This document shows positions 36,286-48,480 of a DNA stretch of 64,000 nucleotides, piece by piece (within the stretch, counting starts at the first letter, position 1; each line of letters starts with the position of its first letter). The stretch is taken from contig JAUTXW010000129.1 in assembly GCA_030620095.1 (NCBI GenBank), forward strand, positions 100,917 through 164,916. The letters are read 5' to 3'. The notes below the pieces were generated by a model. That model was not told the origin of the DNA. It made no database searches and worked only from the letters and a program-made list of their open reading frames with translations. The position numbers and the translations under genes are program-made. The DNA is from Kuschelorhynchus macadamiae (lineage: Eukaryota; Arthropoda; Insecta; Coleoptera; Curculionidae).

Positions 36286-37384
36286 TTTTTTATTCAAAAT
36301 GTTAACAAAATCGGTTAATATTTACAATACACAGTCTGTATATGCATATCAGTATTTGGTACTTACTTAAACAAATCTTATAAACTGTAATATATTTAAA
36401 CATTTTTAATTTATTATCATTATTATCATTATTATTTTTTATAACATTATTTACGTAATCTGTAATTTATTAGGCCACCATTTTGTTCCGCCATAAAGAG
36501 TTTATACAAATATTTACAAAGTTTATAACACACTTTATTTTTGCCTGCATTTTTAAGTCCATTCGACAAGCAGTTTTTTTAATAATGATTTTTCACAATT
36601 TGTTAATACCCCATTTTTCTCCGCTATATTTTTTGCCAAAATGCAACCATTTCATCCTCATACGACTTTTGATTGTTGACCAAAAATTGAAGATTATCAT
36701 AATATAATAACGTTTCGCATAATAGTAATCAAACACTAATTGGTGTAGTTGATCCTATTCCTAAACTAATTGCCACTATTTAGTGTTGAAATCACGTCTA
36801 CCCACAAGTCAGTTTAAACAGATTAGTCTACGTCTAGGAGTTCGTCGGAACTTAAACCTGGGGATCTCACAATTTAGGGTAATAGAACGATAGACTAAGT
36901 TTACTGTGTTTATTGACTTAATAACTATTCGTTGTTCTTAATTCCTTTCCATTGTCAGATATTACTGAACATGGCTAGTCTCAGTGCCGAGCATTTAAAG
37001 TTTCCATGACGCTTCTTCTCTGACAACATTTTGGCTGTATAGTTATATGAATTATGAATATAATGCTATTGTTTGTTATAAGTTTCTCTAAAGTTTTAAT
37101 ACAAGAATTTGCATTAAGAGAAGTACAGCTTTCATCAATCCATTGTCGTATATAATAAGTCAAAATATCTCAGTCTGAAAATACATTAGATTGTTTTTGT
37201 TGGCAGCTCGTGCGATTCTAAAATGGGTGTTTTATATTTTTTAATTCGATACTCTTAAACAAAAAAAAATTGAATCAAACATTGCATGCAATATCGTATA
37301 TAATAATCAACATAATACGCGAAGTCCTAACACTGGACCCTATGGTTGAAGATAGATCAAAATACAAAAATTCTAACCACACTA
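36286..37384. other. No gene; short (ATT/ATC)n run
   Basis: AT-rich DNA with an ATTATCATT-type simple repeat at about 36411-36437 and no coding signature. Confidence 0.45.
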
Positions 37385-37812
37385 GATCACAACTTGTTAC
37401 GTTCTAGACGCGCGTTTCGCTAACCAAGTTAGCATCTTCAGCAGATGATATAAATTAAAGTAACTTATCCTAACTTGGTTGCACCCGACTGCACCGTTGT
37501 CAAGTAAGCAATAGAGGGGACTATAGGGAATAGGCCATCTGTCTTTATTTAGTGCTTTCTTACCACATTTAACTATTTCTATACTCTCAAATGCACCCAA
37601 TAATCTATTATTAGATACATTTTTAATCAACTTAAGATTATTTATTCCTATTTGGTGATTGTTTTTCAAAGAATGTTGGGCAACGCTTGATTTTTCTGTT
37701 CTTCCGTTTCTTAAATGTGCAATGTGTTCTTTAAAAGGAATGTTTATGGAGCGTTTACCTTTGCAAGTGTATTTTCGTTCATATTTCTCAATATGTATAA
37801 CGTTTTTTGTCT
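37385..37812 (-). mobile_element. Penelope-like element fragment C with hammerhead
   Basis: The minus strand from about 37760 reads INIPFKEHIAHLRNGRTEKS, then SVAQHSLKNNHQIGINNLKL and a tail through FESIEIVKCGKKALN. This is the C-terminal part of a GIY-YIG endonuclease domain as found in PLEs. The frame runs into a hammerhead core at 37441-37407 just past the stop-proximal region. The rest of the element is absent. Confidence 0.75.
37407..37441 (-). ncRNA. Hammerhead ribozyme, PLE fragment C
   Basis: Minus strand: CTGAAGA (position 7 is variable in hammerheads), a perfect 6-bp stem II (GCTAAC-TTG-GTTAGC), GAAA, then the palindrome ACGCGCGT and the cleavage C. Four stem I pairs (TCTG with TAGA, one G-U) can form at the core. 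This is the best-formed stem II of the set. Confidence 0.82.
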
Positions 37813-37849
37813 CAGGATTTCTATGGTCGTAGGGGGATCACACTCATGG

Positions 37850-38610
37850 ACTTCATTCTTCGTGTGATCCAGAGGTAGAAATCCAAGGGCGAGAGGTCAG
37901 GGCCAAGATATTGGACTATTGAAGAAAATAATTCTTTCGTTAAACTGCTTTCCTAAGAAGTTCCTGACTTGAAAAAAACCGGAAATTCATCCTGTTGAAA
38001 CCAGGTTCTTCTAAACTCATCTTCCGTTAGTTAGAGTAGCTTGTAAAGCCGGCACAACCTGGTTTCGCAAAAGCTCTAGGTATCTCTGTCCGTTTAGGTT
38101 GTAGTCAAACAAAAATGGTCCTATAAGTCGATTTCCTGAAATGATTAATGATTTATTAAAAGGGGTAAGTTAGACTAAATTACTAATGACCCCACACCAA
38201 ACGTTACTTCCAAATCTGGTCTGTTTCGTGAGGGTTTTCCAAAGCGTAGTAGTATTGGAAAATCAGTTTCACTGAACTATTTGTGTAGATGGTACTTATT
38301 TTCTTTTAACATTCTCTGTATTATTGATTATGTCACATAAATTTCCTGTTCTACAGTTCTTACCGATGCACTAGGATTTTCGTTGATTAGTTTGTAAAAT
38401 GTTTTTGTCGCGATTTTCATTCTCAATATTGTATCCGCTTCGAGGTTGTTCGAAGGCCCCATGGTTAATTAAATGAACTACGATTTTTCTGAATTGGGTT
38501 TTATGAGACTCCCGCCGCGCCGTTCGGGATATAGCTCCAAATACCTTGCTGAGGTAATGTCGGCATTTCTGTGTGAGTGCCAGTAGAGCGCCAACATGTC
38601 AAACTTTTCT
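37850..38610 (-). pseudogene. Decayed mariner-type transposase
   Basis: Minus-strand pieces in order: RNADITSARYLELYPERR (helix-turn-helix region, about 38570), MLKENKYHLHK near 38290 (linker), TWFQQDEFPV near 38000 with the second Asp, and GPDLSPLDFYLW near 37890 with the third. Frameshifts separate all of them and the first-Asp block is degraded. Related to the other mariner-type elements here by motif wording, not assignable to one copy. Confidence 0.7.
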
Positions 38611-39079
38611 ACATTTGAATAGGGAATACCCGCCGTTTTCAACAGGTCCCGACAATGTGTGTGTCAGATTTATGATTTTATTAAGAGGAAAACGTACTAC
38701 TTCTTAAATTAAAACCTTGATACTTTCAATTATTTAACGTCAAAGTCAAAGCCCACTTTTGTTACAAATAAAGCATGGCCTCCTTACAAAAAATTAAGAC
38801 CTAACTTTACGAAGTGTGATATTTCGATGATACTCAAATTTTGTATGCACTTGTGTTACATCACTAGACTAGAAATTTTACTCTCTTTCCAAAAATTGAA
38901 AAATCCAACATGGCGGCCATAAGAAAAATGAAAGCTGAAACGGGTTGCGAAATACCAAAAGACGATGGAGATATGTCGTCTTTAAAAGTGTCCGAATAAT
39001 GTTACATTTTAACCGCTGTCAAATTTACCGTTTTGGATTTACTGACAGCTAGTTTTTTTAATAAACTTTTTTAAAATTT
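38611..39079. other. No gene seen
   Basis: Non-coding; contains CCAACATGGCGGCCATAAG near 38907, similar in style to the dispersed repeat that follows. Confidence 0.4.
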
Positions 39080-39346
39080 GACTAGGCCGTCATTTTGTTT
39101 GGCCATATTAACTATTTACCAAAATGTTATTAGGTCATCCCCGTATGAACTTTTGTCCAAAATTTGAAGTCAATCGGATAAGTAGTTTTTCAGATTCCGC
39201 GAACAGACAGACCGACACATAGACAGACAGAGCGACGGAATTGAGAAAATATGTTTTCCGGTGTCTAGAAACACTAAAAGGGAAAGATCTGGAAAAACCT
39301 CGGAGGGTGATTTTCTCACGATTACAATACTTAATAAAGTAAAAAA
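39080..39346 (+). repeat. Dispersed repeat R1, copy 1
   Basis: Contains GCCGTCATTTTGTTTGGCC, AAATTTGAAGTCAATCGG, a CAGACAGACCGACACATAGA stretch, the ACTAAAA...GGAAAGATCTG block and the ending CACGATTACAATACTT. The same order of blocks occurs at 48811-49021 and 59302-59490. No protein. It looks like a non-autonomous interspersed repeat. Confidence 0.65.
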
Positions 39347-39620
39347 AAAATAAAACTACCATCCTGTATCTTGAAAAAATATGCATTTTTGGACAAAACT
39401 AAGGCGCTCGCCACTGTGGACATAGAAAATATGCGGACGAATTTGCCAATGACCGACTTAACATGTCTCGTTCGTTATTCGTTGCAGTTTTAAAGGGGTC
39501 AACCCGACTGCTGCTGACAGCGATTCGATTGGATGGATGGATAAATTAGCTTAGTTGTTTTTGTTGTTTTTCACAACGCATATCAACGAATTTACGCGTT
39601 ATTGTATTTACTGGTTAATA

Positions 39621-41932
39621 ACACAGGGTAACAAAATGAAAACAAAAATGGTGCCGGAAAACTAACATCTGATTTTAGATGTTTTTAATGTGCTGATTCC
39701 AAAAATGCCACCAGATTTTTTCTCAGCTCTAGTTTTTGAGATACAGGTTACAGGTTAATTGATATTTTTTTCTGATAAAGGACAACAAATAAAGAGATGA
39801 ATATGAACTTAATCGTCAAAATAGAAATTTCCCAGAATCTAATTAACCAAATGGATACCTGGAATTGTCCTGACCCAATGTTCCTATACTAGGAACTACT
39901 CAATACACTGTTCTTAATTACTTTTATACCTGTAATTGCCTATGACCCGATCCTTCTATACCTGCTTGGATGTATTCGATTTAGTATATTACTGAGTTTT
40001 CCCAAGTAAAGTTGTGCTACCATTTTGTGTAAATTTTAGTCGTTTTGTAGTATCAAGACACTAAACTGAAACAATGACATCCACAAGCAGACGTACCTGC
40101 GTAAATCATCCCGATGTTTTTTGTTATGTGTGTGGTGAATACACTTTGAAAGAGAGCAGAAAAGGATTGTGAAAAGAGCTTATCTTGCCTATTTTGGCGT
40201 TCATTTAGGAGATCAAGATAAATCTTGGGCCCCACATTTCATATGTAAAACGTGTGTTGAACATTTGCGACATTGGAGAACTGGAAACAGGAAGTACCTA
40301 AAGTTTGGTGTACCAATGGTTTGGAGAGAATCGTTAATATTAAAGGCATAAATAGAAACAATAGACACAAATGGACATATCTTGATCTAGATTCTGCAAG
40401 AAGGCCTGTAGCGCATTCGGAAGAAATACCCGTTCCATGGTTCAGCAGTCAACTCGAACTGACAGAAGATGATACAGAAACATCAACGTCTGACGAAGTT
40501 CAAAGAATTCAATCAGAAAATGACAGCGAATTTGAAGCAGATTTAGCAACTCCGTAGTGTTTCAATCAAGAAGAACTAAACGATCTTATAAGAAACCTGA
40601 ATCTCTCAAAGGAATCCGCTGAATTACTTGCATCCAGATTAAAAGAAAAAAATCTACTTTGTCCAGGTACTAATATTACATTTTATCGTAAAAGAGATAA
40701 GGATCTGCTGCCTTTTTTCGCTCCGGAAAATGACTTGGTATTCTGTAACAATATAAAAGGGCTCTTAGAAAAAATGGGTTTGCCTGAATACACTCCAGAT
40801 GATTGACGCCTTTTTATTGACAGTTCAAAACGTACTTTAAAACGTGTTCTTTTACATAACGGTAACAAATATGGCTTAATTCCTATTGTTCATTCTACTA
40901 CCATGAAGGAAGAATATGAAACAATTGCATTAGTTTTGAGAAAAATTAAATACGAAGAACATCAGCGGGCAATTTGTGTTGATTTAAAAATGGTTAACTT
41001 CCTCCTTGGACAGCAGAGTGGTTATACAAAATATCCTTGTTTTTTGTGGCTTTGGGACAGCAGAGCTAAAATGAGCACTGGGTTAACAAAAATTGGCCTT
41101 CAAGAGATATCATGATTCAAGGAAAACAAAACGTGATCAACGAACCTTTGGTTTCAAGAGAAAAAATCTTACTTCCGCCCTTGCATATCAAGCTAGGCCT
41201 AACGAAGCAATTTGTGAAGGCTTTAAATCGAGATGGAAATTGTTTCGGGTATTTGTCACGTAAATTTCCTGGCATTAGTACGGAAATACTAAAAGCTGGT
41301 ATATTTGATGGTCCTCAAATAAGGCAACTTGTTAAAGATCCACAATTCACCACATCAATGAACGAGACTGAATCTAACGCTTGGTGTTCATTTGTTCAAG
41401 TAGTATAAAATTTTCTTGGCAATTATAAAGCAGAGAATTACGTAGAATTAGTGGAAACTATGCTTTCAAATTTTAATATTCTCGGCTGTAACATGAGTAT
41501 AAAAGTTCACTACCTCCACAGCTACCCAGATCGTTTTCCAGAAAACTTAGGTGATTGTAGTGAAGAACAGGGGGAAAGATTCCATCAGGATATTAAAACT
41601 ATGGAAGATCGTTATCAAGGACGATGGGATAGCCACATGATGGCGGACTACTGCTGGAGCCTTCAGCGGGACTGCTCTAGTAAACTCCATTCTAGAAAGT
41701 CGTATAAAAGAAAATTTTTATGTGATTAGTGACTAATGTAATTATGTAAATTAAGTTTTTGCAATAAATACTTAAATTCATGTGTCTTTGTTTTTTTAAC
41801 TGGCAATAGTAATATTATAAAAAAAACTAGATCTGATAGACAAAATCTGAGAACTTTTTTACATTCTGCATCCAAAAATTACCCAGGAACAGTTAAAAAA
41901 TCGCAGGGACCAAAATGTGTGTTGGCCTGTGT
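39621..41932 (+). mobile_element. Element F copy 1 (cysteine-rich protein family)
   Basis: Left end ACACAGGGTAACAAAATG (shared with copy 3 at 63626). The right end, reversed, reads ACACAGGCCAACACACATTTT. The two ends agree at ACACAGG and AACA, suggesting short TIRs. One plus-strand gene fills the interior. Boundaries are provisional because the target duplication is not clear. Confidence 0.6.
40074..41729 (+). pseudogene. Element F protein, copy 1, unassigned family
   Basis: Starts MTSTSRRTCVNHPDVFCYVC, a putative zinc site (C...CYVCGE). It is followed by YLAYFGVHLGDQDKSWAPHF and CKTCVEHLRHW, a second Cys pair. A central acidic stretch (DDTETSTSDEVQRIQSENDS) precedes LNLSKESAELLASRLKEKNL. 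The C-terminal half has RAICVDLKMVNFLLGQQSGY, CFLWLWDSRAK, LLPPLHIKLGLTKQFVKALN, FDGPQIRQLVKD and CSEEQGERFHQDI. The frame is broken near 40170, 40557, 40804, 41070 and 41406. I know this as a recurrent arthropod repeat-encoded protein but not by name. Conserved Asp, CxxCxWD and E..GE.FH positions hint at a DDE-type nuclease fold; that is inference. Confidence 0.6.
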
Positions 41933-42067
41933 AATTTGAAAATGGTTTATTTATCAGGCTGCAGCAACTATTTTGTTACAGCCTTCTGAAGAAAATAAGA
42001 TGTGTTTTTTCTTATAAAAAAAAATAAAAATGTATTCTTAAAAAATGTTAACGAAAATAAAAATTAC
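41933..42067. other. No gene seen
   Basis: AT-rich spacer. Confidence 0.4.
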
Positions 42068-42680
42068 TTAAAAATGAAATTTAACGTATATGTTCAAAAA
42101 AGCCCCTTCCTGTGCTAAACAGTATCCCAGATGATCATAAAAACGCCTTTTAACACTATTAAGTATGTTAGAGCTAATATTACTGAAAGGATTTTCAATA
42201 TTTAATTGTAATTCTTGAAGATTATTAGTCCTATTCTCTTGGAAACCATAAATTTGAGATTTTACGTAACCCCACAGAAAAAAATCATTTGGCGAAAGGT
42301 CAGGAGATGGTACCATATCCACTCATAAGCCTATTTGCAAAGGCTGCATTAAGATATTCCCGAACTGCTATAGTGTTATGAGCAGGGCAACCGTCTTGTT
42401 GAAACCAAATACTGTTAAACCTTGGCCCTGTAATTCTCCTAATTTTTGGAACGATTTGTTGCTGTAAAAGGTCCAGGTACTTAGGACAGCTTAAAGAACC
42501 ATTGATTACAAATGGGCCAATCATATTTTCACTCAACATACCACCCCAAATATTTAATTTCTGTGGATATTGGTTTCTAAACTCAAACAACGTATGTACA
42601 TTTTCCCGAGACCAATAACGGACTACAGCAGGGTTATGCCGACCATACAATGAAAACGTTCATTCGTCAGTAAAACAATA
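42068..42680 (-). pseudogene. Mariner-type transposase, C-terminal half
   Basis: Frame 42650-42300: YWSRENVHTLFEFRNQYPQK, LNIWGGMLSENMIGPFVING, and FNSIWFQQDGCPAHNTIAVR with the second Asp. A +1 shift leads to the frame ending at 42068: VPSPDLSPNDFFLWGYVKSQ with the third Asp, then a C-terminal helix region to VKFHF. The N-terminal DNA-binding half is missing. A terminal CGCCCTGTATAATTA-like motif near 42971 could be its right end. Superfamily is secure. Confidence 0.8.
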
Positions 42681-42689
42681 GTCCTTAAA

Positions 42690-43670
42690 AAATTGTCATC
42701 GTTGTTTGCTTGCCATTTCCATTACAGTTTCACAAAAAATTCCAGCCTTGCTATACGACCAAATAATAAAAATGTGTACAAGTACAAGGAGATTACAATA
42801 AGGTATTCTAAAAAACTAACATCGTGTCCCCCCAAACAGCAGACGTATGAACACATCCAAATTCGTCCGCATATTTCCTATGTCCGCAGTGTCGCGCCTC
42901 TTACTGTATTTGAACTCTTATACTTAAAATGATTCCTCAAAAAGTTTTTTTCGGTACTTATTTCTGAATCGCCCTGTATAATTATGTTAGCGCTCAATTT
43001 AGCAACGTTTTTCTCTCAGCGACAATTCTAATCAGCAATATTATCAAATATAGACCTTTCGGAAATCAAGGGACAGCCGATGTCGTCACAGACCCAGCGC
43101 AGCCGGGAAGGAAATCACCCGGACCCGTTGGATGTCCCAGTAAACACAGGAATAGGAAACCAGGCCCGGAAATTTGACTGATTAAACGCCCCGACTGACT
43201 GCTGCATTCCGATGAGGGCTTGTTTGAAAACGTGTCGTTCCTTGGGAAGTCGGGAATATTTTAAATTCAAGGGAAAATACATCTCGCCCTTAAAATTATT
43301 CATTCGGCATACACGGACGATCTGACGATATGGTTTGCGATAGAATTTATTTTTTTTACTTGATAAACTTAGAGCCGCATTCCCTTTATACGGGGCGTTC
43401 GGAAATTCAGTTGCCAACTATCCAACGTTCAGAAATTAATTCAATTTTGATACGGTATAATCCTGAAAACCGTGACCTAGGTCTATAATGTTTTATTCAA
43501 CAAAAATGTACAGGTTGATTCAAGAGGAAATGTCAGTACTTCAGCTACATAGTCAGGACACAAAAATTAACTTACAGGCCTATATAAATATGTGTCCGCA
43601 ACGCCTTCGTTCTCGACCTACTGGGTTCTAAAGTTTCTATTTAGTTTTTCCATTTTTTAAATAAAATCTA
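42690..43670. other. No recognised gene
   Basis: Contains a GC-richer block (about 43075-43330) with a 100-residue minus frame (43417-43115) that has no recognisable motif. It could be single-copy host DNA. Confidence 0.4.
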
Positions 43671-45289
43671 CACGGTAAAAAATCGCTATTCGTTAATTCT
43701 CAATTATGAATTCAGTTAAAATTGTGCATTAATGTTAATACAATTGTGCAGAAAATAGATACAGGAATATTTAAAATAGATGCGTTCATTTGTGTAGCAT
43801 TTTTTAATCACAATTGTAAATATTTTATACACAAAGCAATGCTAAAAAGGCTAATATTCGCTGTGCATTACTAAATTACAACATTGTCCAGATTTTAAGA
43901 ATAAAACTTGTGAAAAAATACCAATAGCTTAACGTGTTAAAATCTTCAGAGCAAAATTATTTATTTTTTCTGAACAATTACGTTTATAATTTATGTAACC
44001 CCACGCATCAAGGCCCTGATTGGACTGCAGACATCGGATGTTTTATCTTGTGGCGCTATGGTGGCGACATTCGGAAATAGAATTCAATAGAAACGACAGA
44101 CAGTCATACTTGCAACATACATAAAAGGTTGTTTGGTTTATACACTGCATCAGGTTTATCAAAAAAAAACTTGGGGAGTAATGTTACGATTTTGTCTAGA
44201 ATATTCTACCCCTGGGAATCTGCAGTTCTGTACTCTTGAAGGCAAATAGGACTAAGCTATACACAGGTTTGTACTTATATCTACTGACATAATATATAAA
44301 TACAACTATTTCTGAGAGGGTTTAATAACTCTGAATTTATTAATTATATGGTATAGTCTTATTGAATGCTTATAAATATATTTCATAAAATCTTACATAA
44401 AAACAACGAAGATATATGAGGTTAAGATACTTAACTCTTTTTAAAATATAATGAGTTCTTAAATGTTAAAGAACTTGAATTTGTATTAAATATGCCTGAA
44501 ACTCTAACTAGCTTTGTTTTCACAAAACGCAAGTTATATTTGGCTCTTGTGTAATTTGAAAAAGGCAATTGCAGTAACCTGTTATGTTTTAAAAATAAAA
44601 AACTTAACTAACCCTACAAAACATGGTGTTTTGGATAAGTATTTTCAAAAGGGGATTACCAAGAAGAGATTTCAAAAGGGATTTACCAAGAAGTTTATCT
44701 ACATCCAGTTGGAGTTGATACGATGAATAAAACCATTTTCTTATTAAAACTTATTTTTTATTTGACATAATTTTGACTAAAGGTTCTGTAGTTGATTGTA
44801 GTTTGGCGTCCTTATTTCACATATTTTCCTAGTTATCAAATAATGTTTAGAAATTTGTGCATAAAAAATGTACAATATTATCCAGAAAAAAGTACTTATA
44901 TAATGGACAAATTTGTCCTTAAAATGTCCACAATTTGTGCAAGAATTATGCACACACATATTTTAGAAATGACGCACATTTTGTACTAAAAAATATACAA
45001 TATTATTAAAAAAAAAGAACTTCTAATTTGTTGCACAACTTTGGGCATACAATTTTGCAATAATTGTCCAAAAAATATGCATTCTCTTGTGTAAAAATCT
45101 TATATATTATTGTATGTCAATTTAACACAGTATCGTGCAGAAAACATGCACAATTATTCAGAAAACATATACAACTAATTCTGACCAATCAGGTGTACAT
45201 TTTCTGCACAAAGTTGTACACATTCAGTCACAATTTGTGCACTAAATCTACACAATTGTGCAGAATTTATGCATATTTTTTTTAGAGTG
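43671..45289. mobile_element. Non-autonomous TIR element with TGTGCA-rich interior
   Basis: Begins CACGGTAAAAAAT and ends with the inverse of CACTCTAAAAAAAAT, with TA on both sides (43669-43670, 45290-45291). The inner flanks on both sides are dense in variants of GTGCA-AATTGT-CA (about 43715-43880 and 44850-45270). No transposase. The TA duplication and CACnnTAAAAA start suggest a Tc1-like driver. Confidence 0.6.
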
Positions 45290-45599
45290 TATGATAATGT
45301 AAATATTGGAGTGAATATTTTTATCCGGGGTATTTTTGGCATGATGAATTCAAGTCTAATCTTAGTATAGCTCTTACTTTTAGGGGGCGCTACCTACATG
45401 TCTCTCTACTCCTTGGAACAATCACAACTTTTTGATACAACCTTGTAATACATTTTTGAGTAAAATAAATTATTCCCTTTTTGTCATTTTTACATCAAAA
45501 ATGTATACCAGTTTAATGTTGATACGAGCAACTTTGTTCGAGATATTTGGATTTAAAATAATTTCGATCCGTTTAACCTTTATTAATCCAATTACAGAA
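45290..45599. other. No gene seen
   Basis: Non-coding spacer. Confidence 0.4.
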
Positions 45600-45928
45600 T
45601 AGCATTCTCAACTCAAAGTAATCCTCCTGCAAATGTTTAACCCGTTGTGTAATTTAATAAGTATCTGCAATTCGCCTAGGGCTTATGCTTGGATCATTTT
45701 CGACGGAATTGTCTTTTCTAGTTCAACGTCAGGTCCCGATTATCGTTCAGATACACTTTTCGCACTTGGAAACATTTTAGATTATCCGGCAGTAGCGAAA
45801 ACTTGTTGAAAAACACTATATGGAAACCGACGCTGGTACTCCGCGACTGCTTGAATTAAGACCCCATTGGAGAAGCCATAGACGAATATCATATCTGCAC
45901 ATTCACGATGCGAGAATTTCGCAGGCAT
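45600..45928 (-). pseudogene. Mariner-type transposase, N-terminal fragment
   Basis: Starts at 45928 with MPAKFSHRECADMIFVYGFS, then VAEYQRRFPYSVFQQVFATA, the same helix-turn-helix opening as element A (VYGFCNGN...EYQRRFPNRR). After a frame change VENDPSISPRRIADTY marks the second DNA-binding helix region. The catalytic part is absent. Truncated relic. Confidence 0.7.
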
Positions 45929-46139
45929 AATGACGTACTTAGATCTAATGCTTCTTAAATGATTATTATCAGATAATAAAAATTATGAACAGAATTCGAC
46001 ATTGACAAAATTTGATCTTATTAATAACTGACATTACTATTGCTAAGTGACAGGTAAAAAGATGACAACGCCAAGCAGCAGTTTTTCTCTCAGGCAAGGC
46101 ACACTTCTATTGTTTTTACACAACATGCATACTTTATGT

Positions 46140-47100
46140 TCATTTGATAAGAAAATCACATGCGCCCGAATGTATCCACAGAGCAACCGGCAAGGCGTTT
46201 GTTAGTGCAGATATTCCACTGAATAAATTGAGTAATCCTGCCCTTAAGTCATTTTTAGAGCAGTACACAAAGACATCAATTCCACATGAATCCACGTTAA
46301 TGAAAAAACTACGTTCCAGATTTGTACAATAAGACAGTTACCGAACTGCGGGAAAAGTAGAAGATAAGTTTATATGGGTGTCACTAGATGAAACAACTGA
46401 TGTGGAATAGAGATGTGTTGCTAATTTTGTTTTTGGCGTGTTGGATGTAGAAGCAGAAAGGGATAAATCATATTTACTTACAATGAAGACCTTAGACAAA
46501 GTAAATCATTCAACTGTTGCTGGATTTTTCAACGACTCTCTCAGTCTGATAGAGTGTTAGTGGCAATTACAGATGCTGCTCCATACATGTGTAAAGCAAT
46601 GAGTGATCTACAAATATTGTGAAGAAAGTATTCCTAGAAGCTCCGACTCAGGTAGAAAAATTTAGGGAAACTGCAGGAAACATCCCCCTGCCCCCATTAC
46701 CAATTGTAACTAGATGGGGAACTTGGATAAACGCTGCCATTTATTACGCAGAACATTTTGAGGCAATAAAAAACATAGTCAACCAATTTAATGCGGAATA
46801 CTCACATTGTATACAAGAAGCATAAAAGGTTTTGCGCAATGAGGAGGTACGTGAGGATTTAATTTACTTTAAAAACAATTTAAATACATATAATACAATA
46901 AAATATAAAAAAATTCGAAATGAAAAGACTTTCTTTGTCAAAAAGCGTAGAAATGATAGAAAAAGTGAGTGAAACTATAACTAACACTAAAAATAAAGTA
47001 ATTTCTCAAAAATTAGCTACAATTTCACAAAAAAATATTAATTACAAAAAATTTGAAAAATATTAGTGCTGTTTTGGACAATAAAGATACATTGAATCCA
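46140..47100 (+). pseudogene. hAT transposase, CGGBP1-like group
   Basis: Pieces in order: HRATGKAFVSADIPLNKLSN and FLEQYTKTSIPHESTL (46144-46332), then after a stop IWVSLDETTDVE, the first catalytic Asp region, and LLTMKTLDKVNHSTVAGFFN, VAITDAAPYMCKAMS with the second Asp, and frame 46619-46825 KKVFLEAPTQVEKFRETAGN, PLPPLPIVTRWGTWINAAIY. These match the hAT transposases related to CGG triplet repeat-binding protein. The HVTCLAH-type segment between DLQIL and KKVFLEA is deleted. A subterminal block rich in TGCAT/ATGCA lies near 47430-47530. Confidence 0.82.
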
Positions 47101-48279
47101 GATAATGAACAATTTTTAACAGTGATTTGAATTTGTCTGAATATGTTCCAATGTATCTTATGATGTTGAACTAGTACTTTTTGAGTAAAAAGTACTCTTG
47201 TAATTGCAACTTGTTAAGTAGCGTAAACAATAAATTTTAAACAGGTTTATTCTTTAGTTAGTGTGTTTAGTTAGCTATATATTAAACTTTTATTTAAAAA
47301 AAATACTTTTATTATATAGTTGTATTAATGTAATAATTGCTGGTAAAAATAGCGTCTTAAGGATACCTTTGAATGTAAATAATATAATATTTTAATTGCT
47401 ATACTTTTGCTTTATTTCTTTTTTTTTTGATCCGATAATAAATGCATTTTTAAGTGCATATTTTCACTTGTTTCGGAGCATATTTGCATGCATATTTTTA
47501 GATTTTTAAATGCACAATTATCCTAAGCCTAATCAATAAGTTGGTAAGCCTGCATGCCGGTTTTGAATTCGAGGTGGTCAAGTTCATGGATGGCCCCGAC
47601 TGAGCAACTTTGTAGAGAAACAAGTTAGTATCGAAAAAAGTACGACATTACTTTACGTATCGAAAAAACGTCTATATGATTGCAAGCTATACAAAAATAC
47701 CTTTCCCAGCTTCTATTAGGCGATATATTGAGGCCAACTGTGTATGATATGAACTAGATTCGAGACTAATCAAATCTGAACCCACAAAAAACAATTTCAG
47801 GATAATTTCGATTAAAGCCGCGTTAAATGTGAAAAATATGGAACGTAAAAACTAATACGCAACATGATACCCCGTAATCCAGCCGATCAAATAACAAATC
47901 CTTTTAATGCCCTAATGCTTTTATAATAAAAATGTAAACCCGGTTATCCGAGAATTGGTTTTATACACACAACATGCGAATTCAGATTTAGGCAAATTTC
48001 TATTTACCCCGTCTCGTAAACAGAACGTGCCGGCATTATAATTTAAAACACATTAGCCCAAAAAATAGTCTGTGATAAAAAAAAAGTTATGTCCATTAGA
48101 TTGTGTCGTATTGTAGATAGGACAATTGTTAACGATCTAATTTTCTTTACGTTAAAAATAATGAAGATTGTTTGTTATTTTTTATTATTTATAAGCGTAA
48201 ATCTTTATGCGTCGTACCTGATTTTTTGTGGTATATTTCCAAAAGGCAAGTTTCAGTACTGTCGATAAAAAAGACCTCA
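47101..48279. other. hAT 3' region, then no recognised feature
   Basis: Up to about 47530 the sequence is hAT subterminal in character (ATTTGCATGCATATTTTTAG). Beyond it nothing is recognisable. Confidence 0.4.
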
Positions 48280-48480
48280 TATTTATGAATGAATGAAATG
48301 GAGGTTCTAGGAATTAGACTTTGTCCAATTGAAATTACTATCCGACGTTTCGCTTTCGATTGCACGAAGTATCTTCAGGAATTTTTACTCCACGAGATCT
48401 AAACACTGAATGAGGGTCAATTCGCTGCTTACACTTGAATGCAGGAGATCCTAGAGAGGCTGTGTGGAAGGTAGGAACAC
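48280..48480 (-). mobile_element. PLE-B terminal fragment with hammerhead
   Basis: Solo end of the PLE-B family. The block ACTATCCGACGTTTCGCTTT and GATTGCACGAAGTATCTTCAGG matches, inverted, the ribozyme regions at 52396-52430 and 62172-62206. No coding sequence remains. Confidence 0.7.
48344..48378 (-). ncRNA. Hammerhead ribozyme, PLE-B, degenerate
   Basis: Minus strand CTGAAGA, a weakened stem II (ACTT with AAGC, one mismatch), GAAACGTC. Core bases are intact but stem II is one pair shorter than in the other two PLE-B copies. Confidence 0.6.

Noticed and set aside
43115..43417. 100-residue minus frame in a GC-richer block as a host exon
   Set aside because: No recognisable motif, no splice sites that extend it, and no neighbouring exon.
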